The notes under the pieces: generated by a model | What the model saw: only the letters and a program-made list of their open reading frames with translations | What the model was told of the DNA's origin: nothing | Databases searched by the model: none | Source: Acidimicrobiales bacterium | GTDB taxonomy: Bacteria; Actinomycetota; Acidimicrobiia; Acidimicrobiales; Bog-793 | DNA length: 59,404 nt | NCBI GenBank assembly: GCA_035533595.1 | Contig: DATLTN010000040.1 | Coordinates: forward strand, 1 to 59,404 | Reading direction: 5' to 3' | Part shown: positions 11,960 through 20,815 of the stretch, one piece after another | Position numbering within the stretch: the first letter of the stretch is position 1 | Layout: each line of letters opens with the position of its first letter | Position numbers and translations under genes: made by a program

Positions 11960-12514
11960 ATGGCCCCCGAATGCCCCCCGGCTGACGGCTCCGCCCCGAA
12001 GACCCAGCAGTTCGACGGCCCGCCGCCGATGTGCATCGACCCGGCGAAGCGCTACACCGCGGTGATGCAGACCTCCAAGGGCTCGATCACCTTCGCCCTC
12101 GACGCGGCGACGGCGCCGCAGACGGTGAACAGCTTCGTCTTCCTCTCCCGGTACCACTACTACGACGGCGTCGTCTTCCACCGCATCATCCCGGGCTTCG
12201 TCGTGCAGGGCGGCGACCCGACGGGGCGCGGCACCGGCGGCCCCGGCTACCGCTTCGACGACGAGCTCCCCAAGGCGGGCCGCTACGAGATCGGCTCGCT
12301 CGCGATGGCCAACGCCGGGCCGAACACCAACGGCAGCCAGTTCTTCATCATCTGCGGGCCCTCGGGGGCCCAGCTGCCGCCCGCCTACGCGCTCTTCGGC
12401 AAGGCGGTGAACGGCCTCGACGTGATCGCCGCCCTCGAGGCCGCGGGCACCGCCTCGGGCAAGCCGAGCGAGCAGGTGCTCATCGAGTCGGTGACGATCT
12501 CCGAGGACGACTGA
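11960..12514 (+). CDS. Cytosolic cyclophilin-type peptidyl-prolyl isomerase
   Basis: 184 residues without signal or TM segment. It shares long blocks with the upstream anchored paralogue: [57 protein letters not shown]. The start ATG is preceded by AAAGGCAAGG. The pair suggests duplication followed by loss or gain of the membrane anchor, giving one foldase per compartment. Confidence 0.93.
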   Translation: MAPECPPADGSAPKTQQFDGPPPMCIDPAKRYTAVMQTSKGSITFALDAATAPQTVNSFVFLSRYHYYDGVVFHRIIPGFVVQGGDPTGRGTGGPGYRFDDELPKAGRYEIGSLAMANAGPNTNGSQFFIICGPSGAQLPPAYALFGKAVNGLDVIAALEAAGTASGKPSEQVLIESVTISEDD

Positions 12515-12558
12515 GACCGCCGCACCCCGAACCCCGAGCACCCCCGGCAGCCACAACC

Positions 12559-12585
12559 CCGCGGCACCCACGATCCGCGGCACCC
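12559..12585. repeat. 11-bp direct repeat in the spacer after the cyclophilin pair
   Basis: CCGCGGCACCC occurs at 12559-12569 and 12575-12585, 16 bp apart, between convergent genes. Function unknown; in a spacer this C-rich it may be chance. Confidence 0.4.
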
Positions 12586-12606
12586 CGGGCGACGCGGCGC
12601 CGGCAG

Positions 12607-13293
12607 CTACTCGACGGGCTTGCCCGCCAGGCTCTCGAGGCCGCTCGGGACGCCGTCGACGTAGATCTCGATGCTCGCCCCGCTGCTCCGCCAGGAGCCG
12701 TCCGGCTCGCGCACGACGGCGCTCCCGCCGCCGAGGGCGGCGAGCGCGCAGCCCGCGGGGGCCAAGGACAGCGTGCGGCGGAGCTGGGGGGTGAGCTCGC
12801 CGCTCGCGTGCGGCACGACCGCGACGTTGCGCACCAGCCCGAGGCCGACGGTGAAGGCCCCGCCGCGGGGGTCGACCATCGGATCGGTGAGCGCCATCGC
12901 GCCCGCCGAGGAGCCGGCGACGACGGCGCCGTTGCGCCACGCGCCGACGAGGGCGTCGAGGACAAGCGAGTCCTTCAGCACCGAGCGGAGATGGAGCGGA
13001 GAGCCGCCCGCGAGGTAGAGGAAGCGGGCGCCCGCGACCATCTCGGCGAGCGCGCGGTCCTCGGCGTCGGGGCGGGAGAGGACCATGCAGGGCCGGACCC
13101 GCCCGCCGAGAGCGGCGAACCAGCCTTCGGCTCGCTCGACGGCGAGGCCCGGGCGCTCGTAGGCGGCGGCGGTCGGGAGCACGAGGACCTCGCCGTCGGC
13201 CGCCGCGAGGAGCTCGCTGTCGAGCTCGGGAGAGCCCTGGAACTCGTCGCCGCCGACGAGGGCGAGCGTGCCGCGGCGCTGGCTGTCGGTCAC
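12607..13293 (-). CDS. Peptidase S51-like (dipeptidase E/cyanophycinase-fold) protein
   Basis: 228 residues. N-terminal LALVGGDEFQ, the loop FLYLAGGSPLHLRSVL and the nucleophile elbow VVAGSSAGAMAL (Ser) match the S51 family (aspartyl dipeptidase, cyanophycinase). A catalytic His would be in the VVPHASGEL region. Substrate not determinable. The GTG at 13293 is preceded by TAACCT at 7 nt, a leaderless-type promoter. It lies downstream of the sixA-like gene on the same strand. Confidence 0.8.
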   Translation of the reverse strand: MTDSQRRGTLALVGGDEFQGSPELDSELLAAADGEVLVLPTAAAYERPGLAVERAEGWFAALGGRVRPCMVLSRPDAEDRALAEMVAGARFLYLAGGSPLHLRSVLKDSLVLDALVGAWRNGAVVAGSSAGAMALTDPMVDPRGGAFTVGLGLVRNVAVVPHASGELTPQLRRTLSLAPAGCALAALGGGSAVVREPDGSWRSSGASIEIYVDGVPSGLESLAGKPVE

Positions 13294-13330
13294 GGGCGGG
13301 AGGTTAACAACCGCGGCGCGGGCCCTCCTC

Positions 13331-13837
13331 TCAGCGCGAGCCGCCCTTCGGGCCGACGAAGCGGAGGTGGGAGGGCTCGCCCGCGGCCGACAGCGCCACC
13401 TCCACGGTCATCGCCTTGGGAAGGCGCACCTTGCCCTCGACGGGGAGGCCGCGCCGGAGGATGTCCTCGAGGATCGCGCCGAGGACATCCCCGTGCGAGC
13501 AGGCGGCGACGGGCGCCGACGCGCTCGCTCCGCTCGCGAGCAGCACCTCGAGGGCCTTGTGCGGATCGGCCCCCTCGACGAGCGCCTCCACCTCCTCGAG
13601 CGCGAGATGCCGGGCCGTGGCGAGCGGCTCGAAGGTGCCGACGCAGCGCACCGCCGGCGAGCTCAGCAGACGGACGAAAGCGACCCCGCCGAGGCGTTCG
13701 GCGATGCGCGCCGACTGCTCACGACCCCTCGGCGAGAGCGGCCGCTCGAGGTCGTCGTCACCGCTGAAGCGGGTGCGGTCGCCGGCGTCTGCGTGGCGGA
13801 CGAGGTAGAGCGCGGCGCAGGCGTCCGCCGTCGTCAT
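13331..13837 (-). CDS. SixA-like histidine phosphatase (phosphoglycerate-mutase superfamily)
   Basis: 168 residues. The RH motif LYLVRHADAGDRTRF near the N-terminus supplies the catalytic His; LSPRGREQSARIAERL, LLSSPAVRCVGTFEPLA and AACSHGDVLGAIL complete the pattern of the short SixA/histidine-phosphatase branch. The substrate could be a phosphohistidine protein or a small phosphate ester. The ATG overlaps the stop of the VIT-family gene by 4 nt (ATGA), so the two are probably translated in a coupled way. Confidence 0.85.
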   Translation of the reverse strand: MTTADACAALYLVRHADAGDRTRFSGDDDLERPLSPRGREQSARIAERLGGVAFVRLLSSPAVRCVGTFEPLATARHLALEEVEALVEGADPHKALEVLLASGASASAPVAACSHGDVLGAILEDILRRGLPVEGKVRLPKAMTVEVALSAAGEPSHLRFVGPKGGSR

Positions 13838-14604
13838 GCGGTCGAGACGCCGATCGCGGTGCCGATCGCGTAGGTCGCCCCGCCCGCCACCGCGCAGATC
13901 GCGAGCGAGCGCAGCGCGGAGAGCACGAGCGGCCGCTCGGTGACGAGCGAGAGGACCGAGCCGGTGGCGAGGGCACCGACGGCGGTGAGGGCGATGGCGA
14001 CGAGCAGCGCCCCGCTGCCGCCGTTGCCGGTGAGGAAGGGCAGGAGCGGCAGCAGCGCGCCGAAGGCGAAGCTCGCGAAGGAGGCGGTCGCGGCCTGCAC
14101 CGGCGAGCCGAGGTTCTGCGGATCGATGCCGAGCTCCTCACGGGTGTGGGTCGACAGCGCGTTCTCCGGGTCAGCCATCACGTCGCCCGCCGCCTGCTGC
14201 GCCGTCTCGGCGCTCATCCCCCGTCCCTGGTAGATCTGCTGCAGTTCGTGCTCCTCGGCCGCGGGGTGGATCTCGAGCTCGCGGCGCTCCACCTCGATCT
14301 CGCGCTCGAAGGCCTCCCGCTGGGCGCGCATCGAGACGTACTCGCCGGCGGCCATCGAGAAGGAGCCGCCGAGCAGGCCGGCGATGCCGGCGAGCCGGAT
14401 GAACGAGCCCCCCGGGTGCGCGCCCGAGGTGCCGAGGACGAGCGAAACGTTGGAGACGAGGCCGTCGCTCACGCCGAAGATCGCGGCGCGCAGCCCCCCG
14501 CCGCGGAGCTCGCGGTGATCGGCGTGGTGGCCCCCGGCGCCGTGCTGCTCGGGGCGGCCACCGAGCAGGCGCTCGACCAGGGCATGTCGCGCTGAGCGGG
14601 CCAC
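13834..14604 (-). CDS. VIT1/CCC1-family transporter (Fe/Mn vacuolar-transporter-like)
   Basis: 256 residues from the GTG at 14604, which has TAGTGT exactly 7 nt upstream; a longer frame to 14790 runs through the divergent gene and is rejected. A first membrane region carries AAIFGVSDGLVSNVSLVLG, the second GSFSMAAGEYVSMRAQ. The cytoplasmic helical metal-binding segment REAFEREIEVERRELEIHP is Glu-rich, and three more hydrophobic helices follow near the C-terminus. Known members export Fe2+/Mn2+ from the cytosol. It overlaps the sixA-like gene and is divergent from the unknown gene at 14684. Confidence 0.85.
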   Translation of the reverse strand: MARSARHALVERLLGGRPEQHGAGGHHADHRELRGGGLRAAIFGVSDGLVSNVSLVLGTSGAHPGGSFIRLAGIAGLLGGSFSMAAGEYVSMRAQREAFEREIEVERRELEIHPAAEEHELQQIYQGRGMSAETAQQAAGDVMADPENALSTHTREELGIDPQNLGSPVQAATASFASFAFGALLPLLPFLTGNGGSGALLVAIALTAVGALATGSVLSLVTERPLVLSALRSLAICAVAGGATYAIGTAIGVSTA

Positions 14605-14683
14605 GCGCCCGACACTAGCGGTGGTCGCCGAGGCGCTCTCCGCATCGCGGGCGCGGGGCGCAGTCCTCCGTAGCATGGAGGAC

Positions 14684-15025
14684 ATGGCATCGGTGATCGT
14701 GGTGAAGGTGGAGCGTTGGCCCGACGGTGTGGACCACACCGACCCGGCCAACGCGAAGCGCTCCACCGTCCTCGCCCACGCCGAGATCAAGAACGACGGC
14801 TCCGGCGACCGCGAGTCGGGGAACTACGAGGTCACGGTGTTCGACCCCGCCCCCTACTACGCGTTGCGCGGCGACACGCTGCACGGCGAGGTGAGGGCCT
14901 TCCCCCGCCGCCAGTTGGGCGTCTGGGACCTCGTCCACCGCGCCCTCGGCGCGGTGCTCGGGACACGCGACGCGCACCCCGAGAAGGACTGGCGCACCGC
15001 CCCCTTCGACGCCGTCGAGCACTGA
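14684..15025 (+). CDS. Small hypothetical protein, about 113 residues
   Basis: No family recognised. The protein begins MASVIVVKVERWPDGVDHTD and shows alternating beta-like segments with NYEVTVFDPAPYYALRGDTLHG and a basic mid-part. No TM helix or signal. I choose the ATG at 14684 because TAGCAT ends 7 nt before it, the leaderless pattern seen at several neighbours; the upstream ATG at 14675 would overlap that box. It is divergent from the VIT-family gene with 79 bp between starts. Confidence 0.7.
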   Translation: MASVIVVKVERWPDGVDHTDPANAKRSTVLAHAEIKNDGSGDRESGNYEVTVFDPAPYYALRGDTLHGEVRAFPRRQLGVWDLVHRALGAVLGTRDAHPEKDWRTAPFDAVEH

Positions 15026-15151
15026 GAAGCACTGAAAAGCGCTGGTCTTCCCCGCGCCGTCGAGCTGTTCCCGAGGAATTCGCCGCGCGGTCATGCGCAG
15101 TTCACCCGCCTCCCCACGTTGCGTCATCGGGGCCCGTGACGATCGGACGAG

Positions 15152-15934
15152 ATGCTCGCGCCGGAGTCGGGAACTCGGGACATGGCGGTAGCCCTGGCCG
15201 GGGAGCGGTCCCACTGGCCGAAGGTGCTGCTCGTCGAGGACGATGAGTCGCACGTCCTCGCGCTGACGGTCGGCCTCGAGCGCGAGGGCCTCGCGGTGAC
15301 CGCGGTGCGAGACGGCAACGCCGCCCTCGTCGAGACCGAGCGTCTGCGCCCCGACGTCATCCTCCTCGACCTCATGCTGCGTGGCCTCTCGGGCATCGAC
15401 GTCTGCCGCGAGATGCGGGCGCGCGGCTTCGACACGCCGATCATCATCGTGAGCTCCCGTTCGGAGGAGGTCGACGTCGTCGTCGGGATCGAGGTCGGCG
15501 CCGACGACTACGTCGCCAAGCCCTACCGCATGCGCGAGCTCGTCGCCCGCATCTCGGCGCTGCTGCGCCGGCGGCGCACCGGGGGGGAGGGCCCCGCCCG
15601 CGAGCTGCCCTTCGGCGCCCCGAGCGCCGACGTGCTGCGCGTCGGCGACGTCACCCTCGACCCCGAGCGCCACGAGGTGGCGGTGCGCGACGTGCCGGTC
15701 GAGCTGCCGCTGCGCGAGTTCCAGGTGCTGCGCGAGCTCCTCGAGCACGCGGGGCGGGTGGTGAGTCGCGAGGAGCTCCTCGAGCGGGTGTGGGGCCTCG
15801 ACTACGACGGCCACTCGCGCATCGTCGCCACCCTGATCGGCCGCCTGCGGGCGCGCATCGAGCCCGACGCGGAGTTCCCGACCCACATCACCACGATCCG
15901 CGGCGTCGGCTACCGCTTCAACGACCGAAGCTGA
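15152..15934 (+). CDS. OmpR/PhoB-family response regulator (orphan)
   Basis: 260 residues. The receiver domain (about 24-140) has acidic EDD, phospho-acceptor Asp in DVILLDLMLRG, switch Ser in IIIVSSRSE and Lys in DDYVAKPY. The C-terminal winged helix (about 165-260) has LPLREFQVLRELLEHAGRVVSREELLERVWG and RIEPDAEFPTHITTIRGVGYRF. It resembles RegX3/PhoP-type regulators. No sensor kinase lies next to it. Start uncertain: ATG 15152 or ATG 15182 (MAVALAGERS). Confidence 0.93.
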   Translation: MLAPESGTRDMAVALAGERSHWPKVLLVEDDESHVLALTVGLEREGLAVTAVRDGNAALVETERLRPDVILLDLMLRGLSGIDVCREMRARGFDTPIIIVSSRSEEVDVVVGIEVGADDYVAKPYRMRELVARISALLRRRRTGGEGPARELPFGAPSADVLRVGDVTLDPERHEVAVRDVPVELPLREFQVLRELLEHAGRVVSREELLERVWGLDYDGHSRIVATLIGRLRARIEPDAEFPTHITTIRGVGYRFNDRS

Positions 15935-15956
15935 CGCCCCGCCTACACTCGCCCCG

Positions 15957-16547
15957 ATGGTCGCCACCCTCGGGCCCGAGCTCCACGCGCAGCTCCTCGA
16001 GGTCGTGAAGGAGCGCGGCTACACCCGCCGCGAGGAGCCCTTCCGCCTCGCCGCCGGTGGCTACAGCCACGACTACGTGGACATGCGCCGCGCCGTCGGC
16101 GCCGGCGAGGACCTCCGCCGCTGCGCCGAGGCGGTGATCGCCGCCCTCGAGGGCGTCGACTACGTCGCGATCGGCGGGATGACGATGGGCGCCGACCCCC
16201 TCTCGCACGCGGTGGCGCTCCTGTCGGGCAAGCGCTGGTACTCGGTGCGCAAGGCCGAGAAGGACCACGGCGCCGGTCGGCGGATCGAGGGCAGCGAGCT
16301 CGGCCCGGCGACGCCCGTCGTCGTCTTCGAGGACACCGTCTCGACCGGGCAGTCGCTCCTCGACGCCCTCGACGTGGTCAAGGAGACGGGGGCGCCGATC
16401 GCGGCCTGCCTCACCGTGCTCGACCGGGGCGAGGTCGCGAGCCGTCGCTTCGCGGAGCGCGGGGTCAGCTACCTGCCCCTCCTCACCTACCGCGACCTCG
16501 GGATCGAGCCGCTCGGCGAGGGCACGGGCGCAGCGACGAGCCCCTAG
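15957..16547 (+). CDS. Orotate phosphoribosyltransferase-like protein (PyrE-like PRTase)
   Basis: 196 residues. The PRPP-binding motif is VVVFEDTVSTGQSLLDAL, and the flexible loop is WYSVRKAEKDHGAGRRIEG. The N-terminal half follows the orotate PRTase layout, including GGMTMGADPLSHAVAL. It could be PyrE itself or a salvage paralogue; no other pyrimidine genes are nearby. TACACT lies 7 nt before the ATG, so the mRNA is probably leaderless. The stop codon directly abuts the TTG start of the next gene. Confidence 0.85.
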   Translation: MVATLGPELHAQLLEVVKERGYTRREEPFRLAAGGYSHDYVDMRRAVGAGEDLRRCAEAVIAALEGVDYVAIGGMTMGADPLSHAVALLSGKRWYSVRKAEKDHGAGRRIEGSELGPATPVVVFEDTVSTGQSLLDALDVVKETGAPIAACLTVLDRGEVASRRFAERGVSYLPLLTYRDLGIEPLGEGTGAATSP

Positions 16548-17726
16548 TTGGACCTCGTCGACGGGATCATCGTCGTCCTGCTCATCTTCGCCGCGCTGCA
16601 CGGGAGGCGGGTCGGCGCCGTCGCCCAGCTGATCTCGCTCGCCGGGGTGGCGGCCGGCCTCGCGATCGGCGTCGTGCTCGTCGTCGCCGTCGTGCCGCAC
16701 GTGCACAGCACGGTCGGGAAGACCCTCGTCGCGCTCGTCCTTTTGATCGCGCCGGCGAGCCTGCTGTCGAGCGCCGGGCGCCACCTCGGCTTCCTCGCCT
16801 GGCGCGCCCTGCGCCATGTGCCGCTCGCCCGCCCCCTCGACGCGCTGATCGGCTCGGTGGTCGCGGTCGCCGGCACCCTCGTCGTGTGCTGGTTGCTCGG
16901 CTCGATCCTCGTGAACAGCGAGCTCAGCGGGCTCTCGTCCGCGATCAGCCGCTCGAAGATCATCCGCGACGTGCAGTCCGCTCTCCCGCCGGTGCCCGAC
17001 TCCTTCGCGGCGGTCGACCGCTACCTCTCGACGAGCGGCTTCCCCGTCGTGTTCGCGAACATCGTCCCCGAGTCGACGGGGGCGGTCTCCCTCCCGAGCC
17101 CCGCCGCCGTGAACGCCGCGGTCGCGCACGCCGGCGGCTCGGTGCTGAAGGTGGTGGCGATCGGCTGCGGCCAGGAGCAGGAAGGGTCGAGCTTCGCCGT
17201 CACCCCCGACCTCGTCGCGACGAACGCCCACGTGATCGCCGGGACCGGCTCGGTCACCGTGCACCTGCGGTCCGGGGCGGTGCTCTCGGCGACCCCCGTG
17301 TACTTCAACCCGAGCCTCGACCTCGCGCTCCTGAGGCTCCCGGGCGCCTCCCTCACCCCCCTCGCCCTCGACCCGAACTACGTCGAGCGCGGGCAGGACG
17401 CGGCGGTCCTCGGCTACCCGAACAACGGGCCGTTCGACGCGCAGCCGGCCGGCGTGCTGACCCGCACCGTCGCCCAGGGACGCGACATCTACGACCAGTC
17501 CTCGACGAGCCGCGTCGTCTACGGCCTGCACGCCGACGTGCAGCCGGGGAACTCCGGGGGCCCGCTCGTCGCCCCTGACGGCGCCGTCCTCGGCGTCGTC
17601 TTCTCCCGCTCGGCGGTGCAGCCGGACCTCGGCTACGCGCTCGCCTCCCCGCCGGTGCTGCAGGCGATCACCGTCGCCGAGCGCAACGACGGGGCGCGCG
17701 TCAGCACGGAGGGCTGCGCCGGCTGA
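16548..17726 (+). CDS. MarP-like membrane serine protease (CvpA domain plus trypsin-like domain)
   Basis: 392 residues, TTG start immediately after the preceding stop. The N-terminal 130 residues hold four hydrophobic helices of the CvpA type. A periplasmic chymotrypsin-fold protease follows, with His in DLVATNAHVIAG, Asp in NPSLDLALLRLPG and Ser in ADVQPGNSGGPLVAPDG. Two Cys (CGQ and the C-terminal ECG-like GCAG) could form a disulfide as in MarP of Mycobacterium tuberculosis, which is needed for acid resistance. Function by homology: processing of cell-wall hydrolases or stress resistance. Confidence 0.9.
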   Translation: MDLVDGIIVVLLIFAALHGRRVGAVAQLISLAGVAAGLAIGVVLVVAVVPHVHSTVGKTLVALVLLIAPASLLSSAGRHLGFLAWRALRHVPLARPLDALIGSVVAVAGTLVVCWLLGSILVNSELSGLSSAISRSKIIRDVQSALPPVPDSFAAVDRYLSTSGFPVVFANIVPESTGAVSLPSPAAVNAAVAHAGGSVLKVVAIGCGQEQEGSSFAVTPDLVATNAHVIAGTGSVTVHLRSGAVLSATPVYFNPSLDLALLRLPGASLTPLALDPNYVERGQDAAVLGYPNNGPFDAQPAGVLTRTVAQGRDIYDQSSTSRVVYGLHADVQPGNSGGPLVAPDGAVLGVVFSRSAVQPDLGYALASPPVLQAITVAERNDGARVSTEGCAG

Positions 17727-17773
17727 GGAGGCCTTGACCGGCTGCTCGCGCCCTTCGCGACAATGATGGCCAG

Positions 17774-19696
17774 ATGGCGCTCCGGCTCGAAGACTACGCA
17801 ATCATCGGCGACACCCAGACCGCCGCGGTCGTCGGCCGCGACGGCTCGATCGACTGGCTCTGCCTCCCCCGCTTCGACAGCGAAGCCTGCTTCGCTGCCC
17901 TCGTCGGCGACGAGAAGAACGGCTTCTGGCGGATCTGTCCGGCGGCGAGCGGCGCCCCCGGCGAGGGGGCCCCGCTGCTCTCGAGTTCGCGCCACTACCG
18001 CGCCGACACGCTCGTCCTCGAGACCGAGTGGGAGCTCCCCGAGGGCCGGGTGCGGGTCACCGACTGCATGCCGGTGCGCGTCCAGAACCCACAGGTCGTG
18101 CGCATCGTGGAGGGGCTCTCCGGCGCCGTCGAGATGCGCATGGACCTCGTTGTGCGCTTCGGCTACGGCGCCGTCGTGCCCTGGGTCCGCCAGCTCGACG
18201 GCATGTTCCGGGCGATCGCCGGGCCGGACGCGATCAACCTCTGGACGCCGGTGCACTCCCACGGCGAGGGGATGACGACCGTCGCCCACTTCACGATCCG
18301 CGCCAGCCAGCAGGTCCCCTTCATCTTGTCCTGGTACCCCTCGCACGAGCAGCCGGTGCACCCGATCGACGCGCAGTACGCGGTCGACGAGGCGACGCGC
18401 TGGTGGACCGAGTGGGCGAGCCAGTCCTCCTGCCCCGGCGAGGCGCGCTGGCGCGACCCGGTGCTGCGCTCCGCGATCACCCTGAAGGCGCTCACCTACG
18501 CGCCGACCGGGGGGATCGTCGCCGCGGCGACGACCTCGCTGCCCGAGACCCTCGGCGGCGAGCGCAACTGGGACTACCGCTTCTGCTGGCTGCGCGACGC
18601 GACCCTCACCCTCTCGGCGCTGAACGCCGCCGGCTACCACGAGGAGGCGCTCGCCTGGCGGGACTGGCTGCTGCGCGCCGTCGCCGGCGACCCGAGCCAG
18701 CTGCAGATCATGTACGGGGTGCGCGGCGAGCGGACCCTCACCGAGCGCGAGCTCGCCTGGCTGCCCGGCTATGAGGGCTCCAAGCCGGTGCGCATCGGCA
18801 ACCTCGCCGCCGACCAGTTCCAGCTCGACGTCTACGGCGAGACGATCTCGGCGCTGCACGAGTCTCGCCGCAGCGGCATCGACCCCGGCCCGGCGTGGGA
18901 GCTCGAGAAGGTGCTCCTCGACTTCTTAGAGGACGGCTGGCGCCAGCCCGACGACGGGATCTGGGAGGTGCGGGGGCCGCGCCGCCACTTCACCCACTCC
19001 AAGGTGATGGCCTGGGTGGGGATGGACCGCGCGGTGCGCGACGTCGAGGAGTTCGGCTTCGAGGGGCCCGTCGATGTCTGGCGACGGGCCCGCGACGCGA
19101 TCAAGGCGGAGGTCCTCGAGAAGGGCTTCGACGCTGGGCGCAACACCTTCACCCAGTACTACGGCTCCAAGGAGCTCGACGCGAGCACGCTCATGATCCC
19201 CCTCGTCGGCTTCCTCCCCCCCTCCGACGCCCGCGTCGTCGGCACCGTCGACGCGATCCAGGCCGATCTCGCCCGTGACGGCTTCGTCCTCCGCTACGAC
19301 GCGCAGAACGCCGCAGAGGTGGACGGCCTCTCGGGGCGGGAGGGGGCCTTCCTCGCCTGCTCGTTCTGGCTGGTCGACAACCTCGAGATGATCGGCCGCC
19401 ACGACGAGGCGGTGACCCTCTTCGAGCGCCTCCTCGGCCTGGCGAACGACGTCGGCCTGCTCGCTGAGGAGTACGACCCCGTCGCCGACCGCCTGGTCGG
19501 CAACTTCCCCCAGGCCTTCAGTCACGTCTCGCTCGTCAACTCGGCGGTCAACCTGCAGCGCGCGAGCGGCTGGCAGGGGGCCGACGACCACTCGCTCCAC
19601 ACGCGTCTGCAGGGGCGCCGGGTCTCGATCCCGCACCGCCTCCGCCACCCGACGATGCACCACCACCCCTCGAGCGCCAAGCGGCGGAGCATCTAA
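17774..19696 (+). CDS. Glycoside hydrolase family 15 protein (glucoamylase/trehalase type)
   Basis: 640 residues. The N-terminal beta domain starts YAIIGDTQTAAVVGRDGSIDWLCLPRFDS. The (alpha/alpha)6 catalytic domain carries GGERNWDYRFCWLRDATLTLSALNAAGYHEEA, ELAWLPGYEGSKPVRIGN, and the late block LACSFWLVDNLEMIGRHDEA with LLAEEYDP, whose Glu is the likely base. Actinobacterial relatives are trehalases or glucan hydrolases releasing glucose. No signal peptide, so probably cytosolic. A glucose dehydrogenase is encoded next, which fits onward oxidation of the released glucose. Confidence 0.92.
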   Translation: MALRLEDYAIIGDTQTAAVVGRDGSIDWLCLPRFDSEACFAALVGDEKNGFWRICPAASGAPGEGAPLLSSSRHYRADTLVLETEWELPEGRVRVTDCMPVRVQNPQVVRIVEGLSGAVEMRMDLVVRFGYGAVVPWVRQLDGMFRAIAGPDAINLWTPVHSHGEGMTTVAHFTIRASQQVPFILSWYPSHEQPVHPIDAQYAVDEATRWWTEWASQSSCPGEARWRDPVLRSAITLKALTYAPTGGIVAAATTSLPETLGGERNWDYRFCWLRDATLTLSALNAAGYHEEALAWRDWLLRAVAGDPSQLQIMYGVRGERTLTERELAWLPGYEGSKPVRIGNLAADQFQLDVYGETISALHESRRSGIDPGPAWELEKVLLDFLEDGWRQPDDGIWEVRGPRRHFTHSKVMAWVGMDRAVRDVEEFGFEGPVDVWRRARDAIKAEVLEKGFDAGRNTFTQYYGSKELDASTLMIPLVGFLPPSDARVVGTVDAIQADLARDGFVLRYDAQNAAEVDGLSGREGAFLACSFWLVDNLEMIGRHDEAVTLFERLLGLANDVGLLAEEYDPVADRLVGNFPQAFSHVSLVNSAVNLQRASGWQGADDHSLHTRLQGRRVSIPHRLRHPTMHHHPSSAKRRSI

Positions 19697-19765
19697 CCGC
19701 TGGGCGACCGCGCCGGAGGGTTCCGGTGCCCGGCAAAGTGACCCCCCACCCGATACAACTGAGCG

Positions 19766-20815
19766 ATGCGCGCTGTCACCGTGATCCCGAAGACCCCCTC
19801 CTCGGCCACCCTCGCCGAGATCCCCGAGCCGGACGAGTCCGAGGGCAGCGTCCTCGTCGAGACCCTCGCCGTCGGCGTCTGCGGCACCGACGCCGAGATC
19901 GTGCACGGCGACTACGGCTGGAGCCCCCCGGGGCGCTCCGCCCTCGTCCTCGGCCACGAGTCGCTTGGCCGCGTCGCGGAGGCCCCCGCCGGCGGCGAGC
20001 TGCACGCGGGCGACCTCGTCGTCTGCATCGTGCGCCGGCCGGACCCTGTCCCGTGCTACGCCTGCGCCGTCGGGCAGTGGGACGCCTGTCGCAACGGCCA
20101 GTACACCGAGCACGGCATCAAGGAGATCGACGGCTTCATGCGCGAGCGCTACCGCTCGAACCCCGACGCCCTCGTGAAGCTCGAGCCCTCGCTGTCGAGC
20201 CTCGGCGTCCTCCTCGAGCCGACGACGGTCGTCGCCAAGGCCTGGGCGCAGCTCGAGGCGATCGGCAACCGCGCCGCCTGGAAGCCCGAGAGCTGCCTCG
20301 TCGTCGGCGCGGGGCCCATCGGCCTGCTCGCCGCGCTCCTCGCCCGCCAGCGCGGCCTCGCCGTGACCGTCGTCGACCAGGTCGACAAGGGGCTGAAGCC
20401 CGACCTCGTCGCCGCCCTCGGCGGCACCTACCACCAGGGCTCCCTCGACTCGCTGAAGGGCTCGGCCGACGTGGTCATCGAGTGCACCGGCGTCCCGGAC
20501 CTCGTCCTCCAGTCGATCGCCGCGGCGGCGATCGGCGGCGTCGTCTGCCTCACGGGGATCTCCCCCGTCGGCACCAGCGAGAGTGCCGACTTCGGCGACA
20601 TCGCCCGCCAGATGGTGCTCGGCAACACCACCGTCGTCGGCTCGGTGAACGCCAACCGCGACCACTACGAGGCGGGCGCGCAGGCGCTGCATGCCGCGGA
20701 CCCCGAGTGGCTCGGCCGGCTGATCACGCGGCGCGTCCCGATCGAGCACTTCGACCAGGCGCTGCAGCGCTCCCCTGACGACGTGAAGGTGGTCATCGAG
20801 ATCGGGGCTGCGTGA
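19766..20815 (+). CDS. Glucose 1-dehydrogenase-like medium-chain zinc alcohol dehydrogenase
   Basis: 349 residues. VGVCGTDAEIVHGDYG and LVLGHESLGRV provide the catalytic-zinc ligands (Cys, His, Glu). CYACAVGQWDAC gives the structural-zinc Cys cluster. VVGAGPIGLLAALLARQRG is the Rossmann fold, and the C-terminal region resembles archaeal (Sulfolobus/Thermoplasma) glucose dehydrogenases. It would oxidise glucose to gluconolactone with NAD(P)+. TACAAC lies 6 nt before the ATG. It follows the GH15 gene, and its stop overlaps the MBL gene (GTGA), suggesting a small carbohydrate-oxidation operon. Confidence 0.88.
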   Translation: MRAVTVIPKTPSSATLAEIPEPDESEGSVLVETLAVGVCGTDAEIVHGDYGWSPPGRSALVLGHESLGRVAEAPAGGELHAGDLVVCIVRRPDPVPCYACAVGQWDACRNGQYTEHGIKEIDGFMRERYRSNPDALVKLEPSLSSLGVLLEPTTVVAKAWAQLEAIGNRAAWKPESCLVVGAGPIGLLAALLARQRGLAVTVVDQVDKGLKPDLVAALGGTYHQGSLDSLKGSADVVIECTGVPDLVLQSIAAAAIGGVVCLTGISPVGTSESADFGDIARQMVLGNTTVVGSVNANRDHYEAGAQALHAADPEWLGRLITRRVPIEHFDQALQRSPDDVKVVIEIGAA

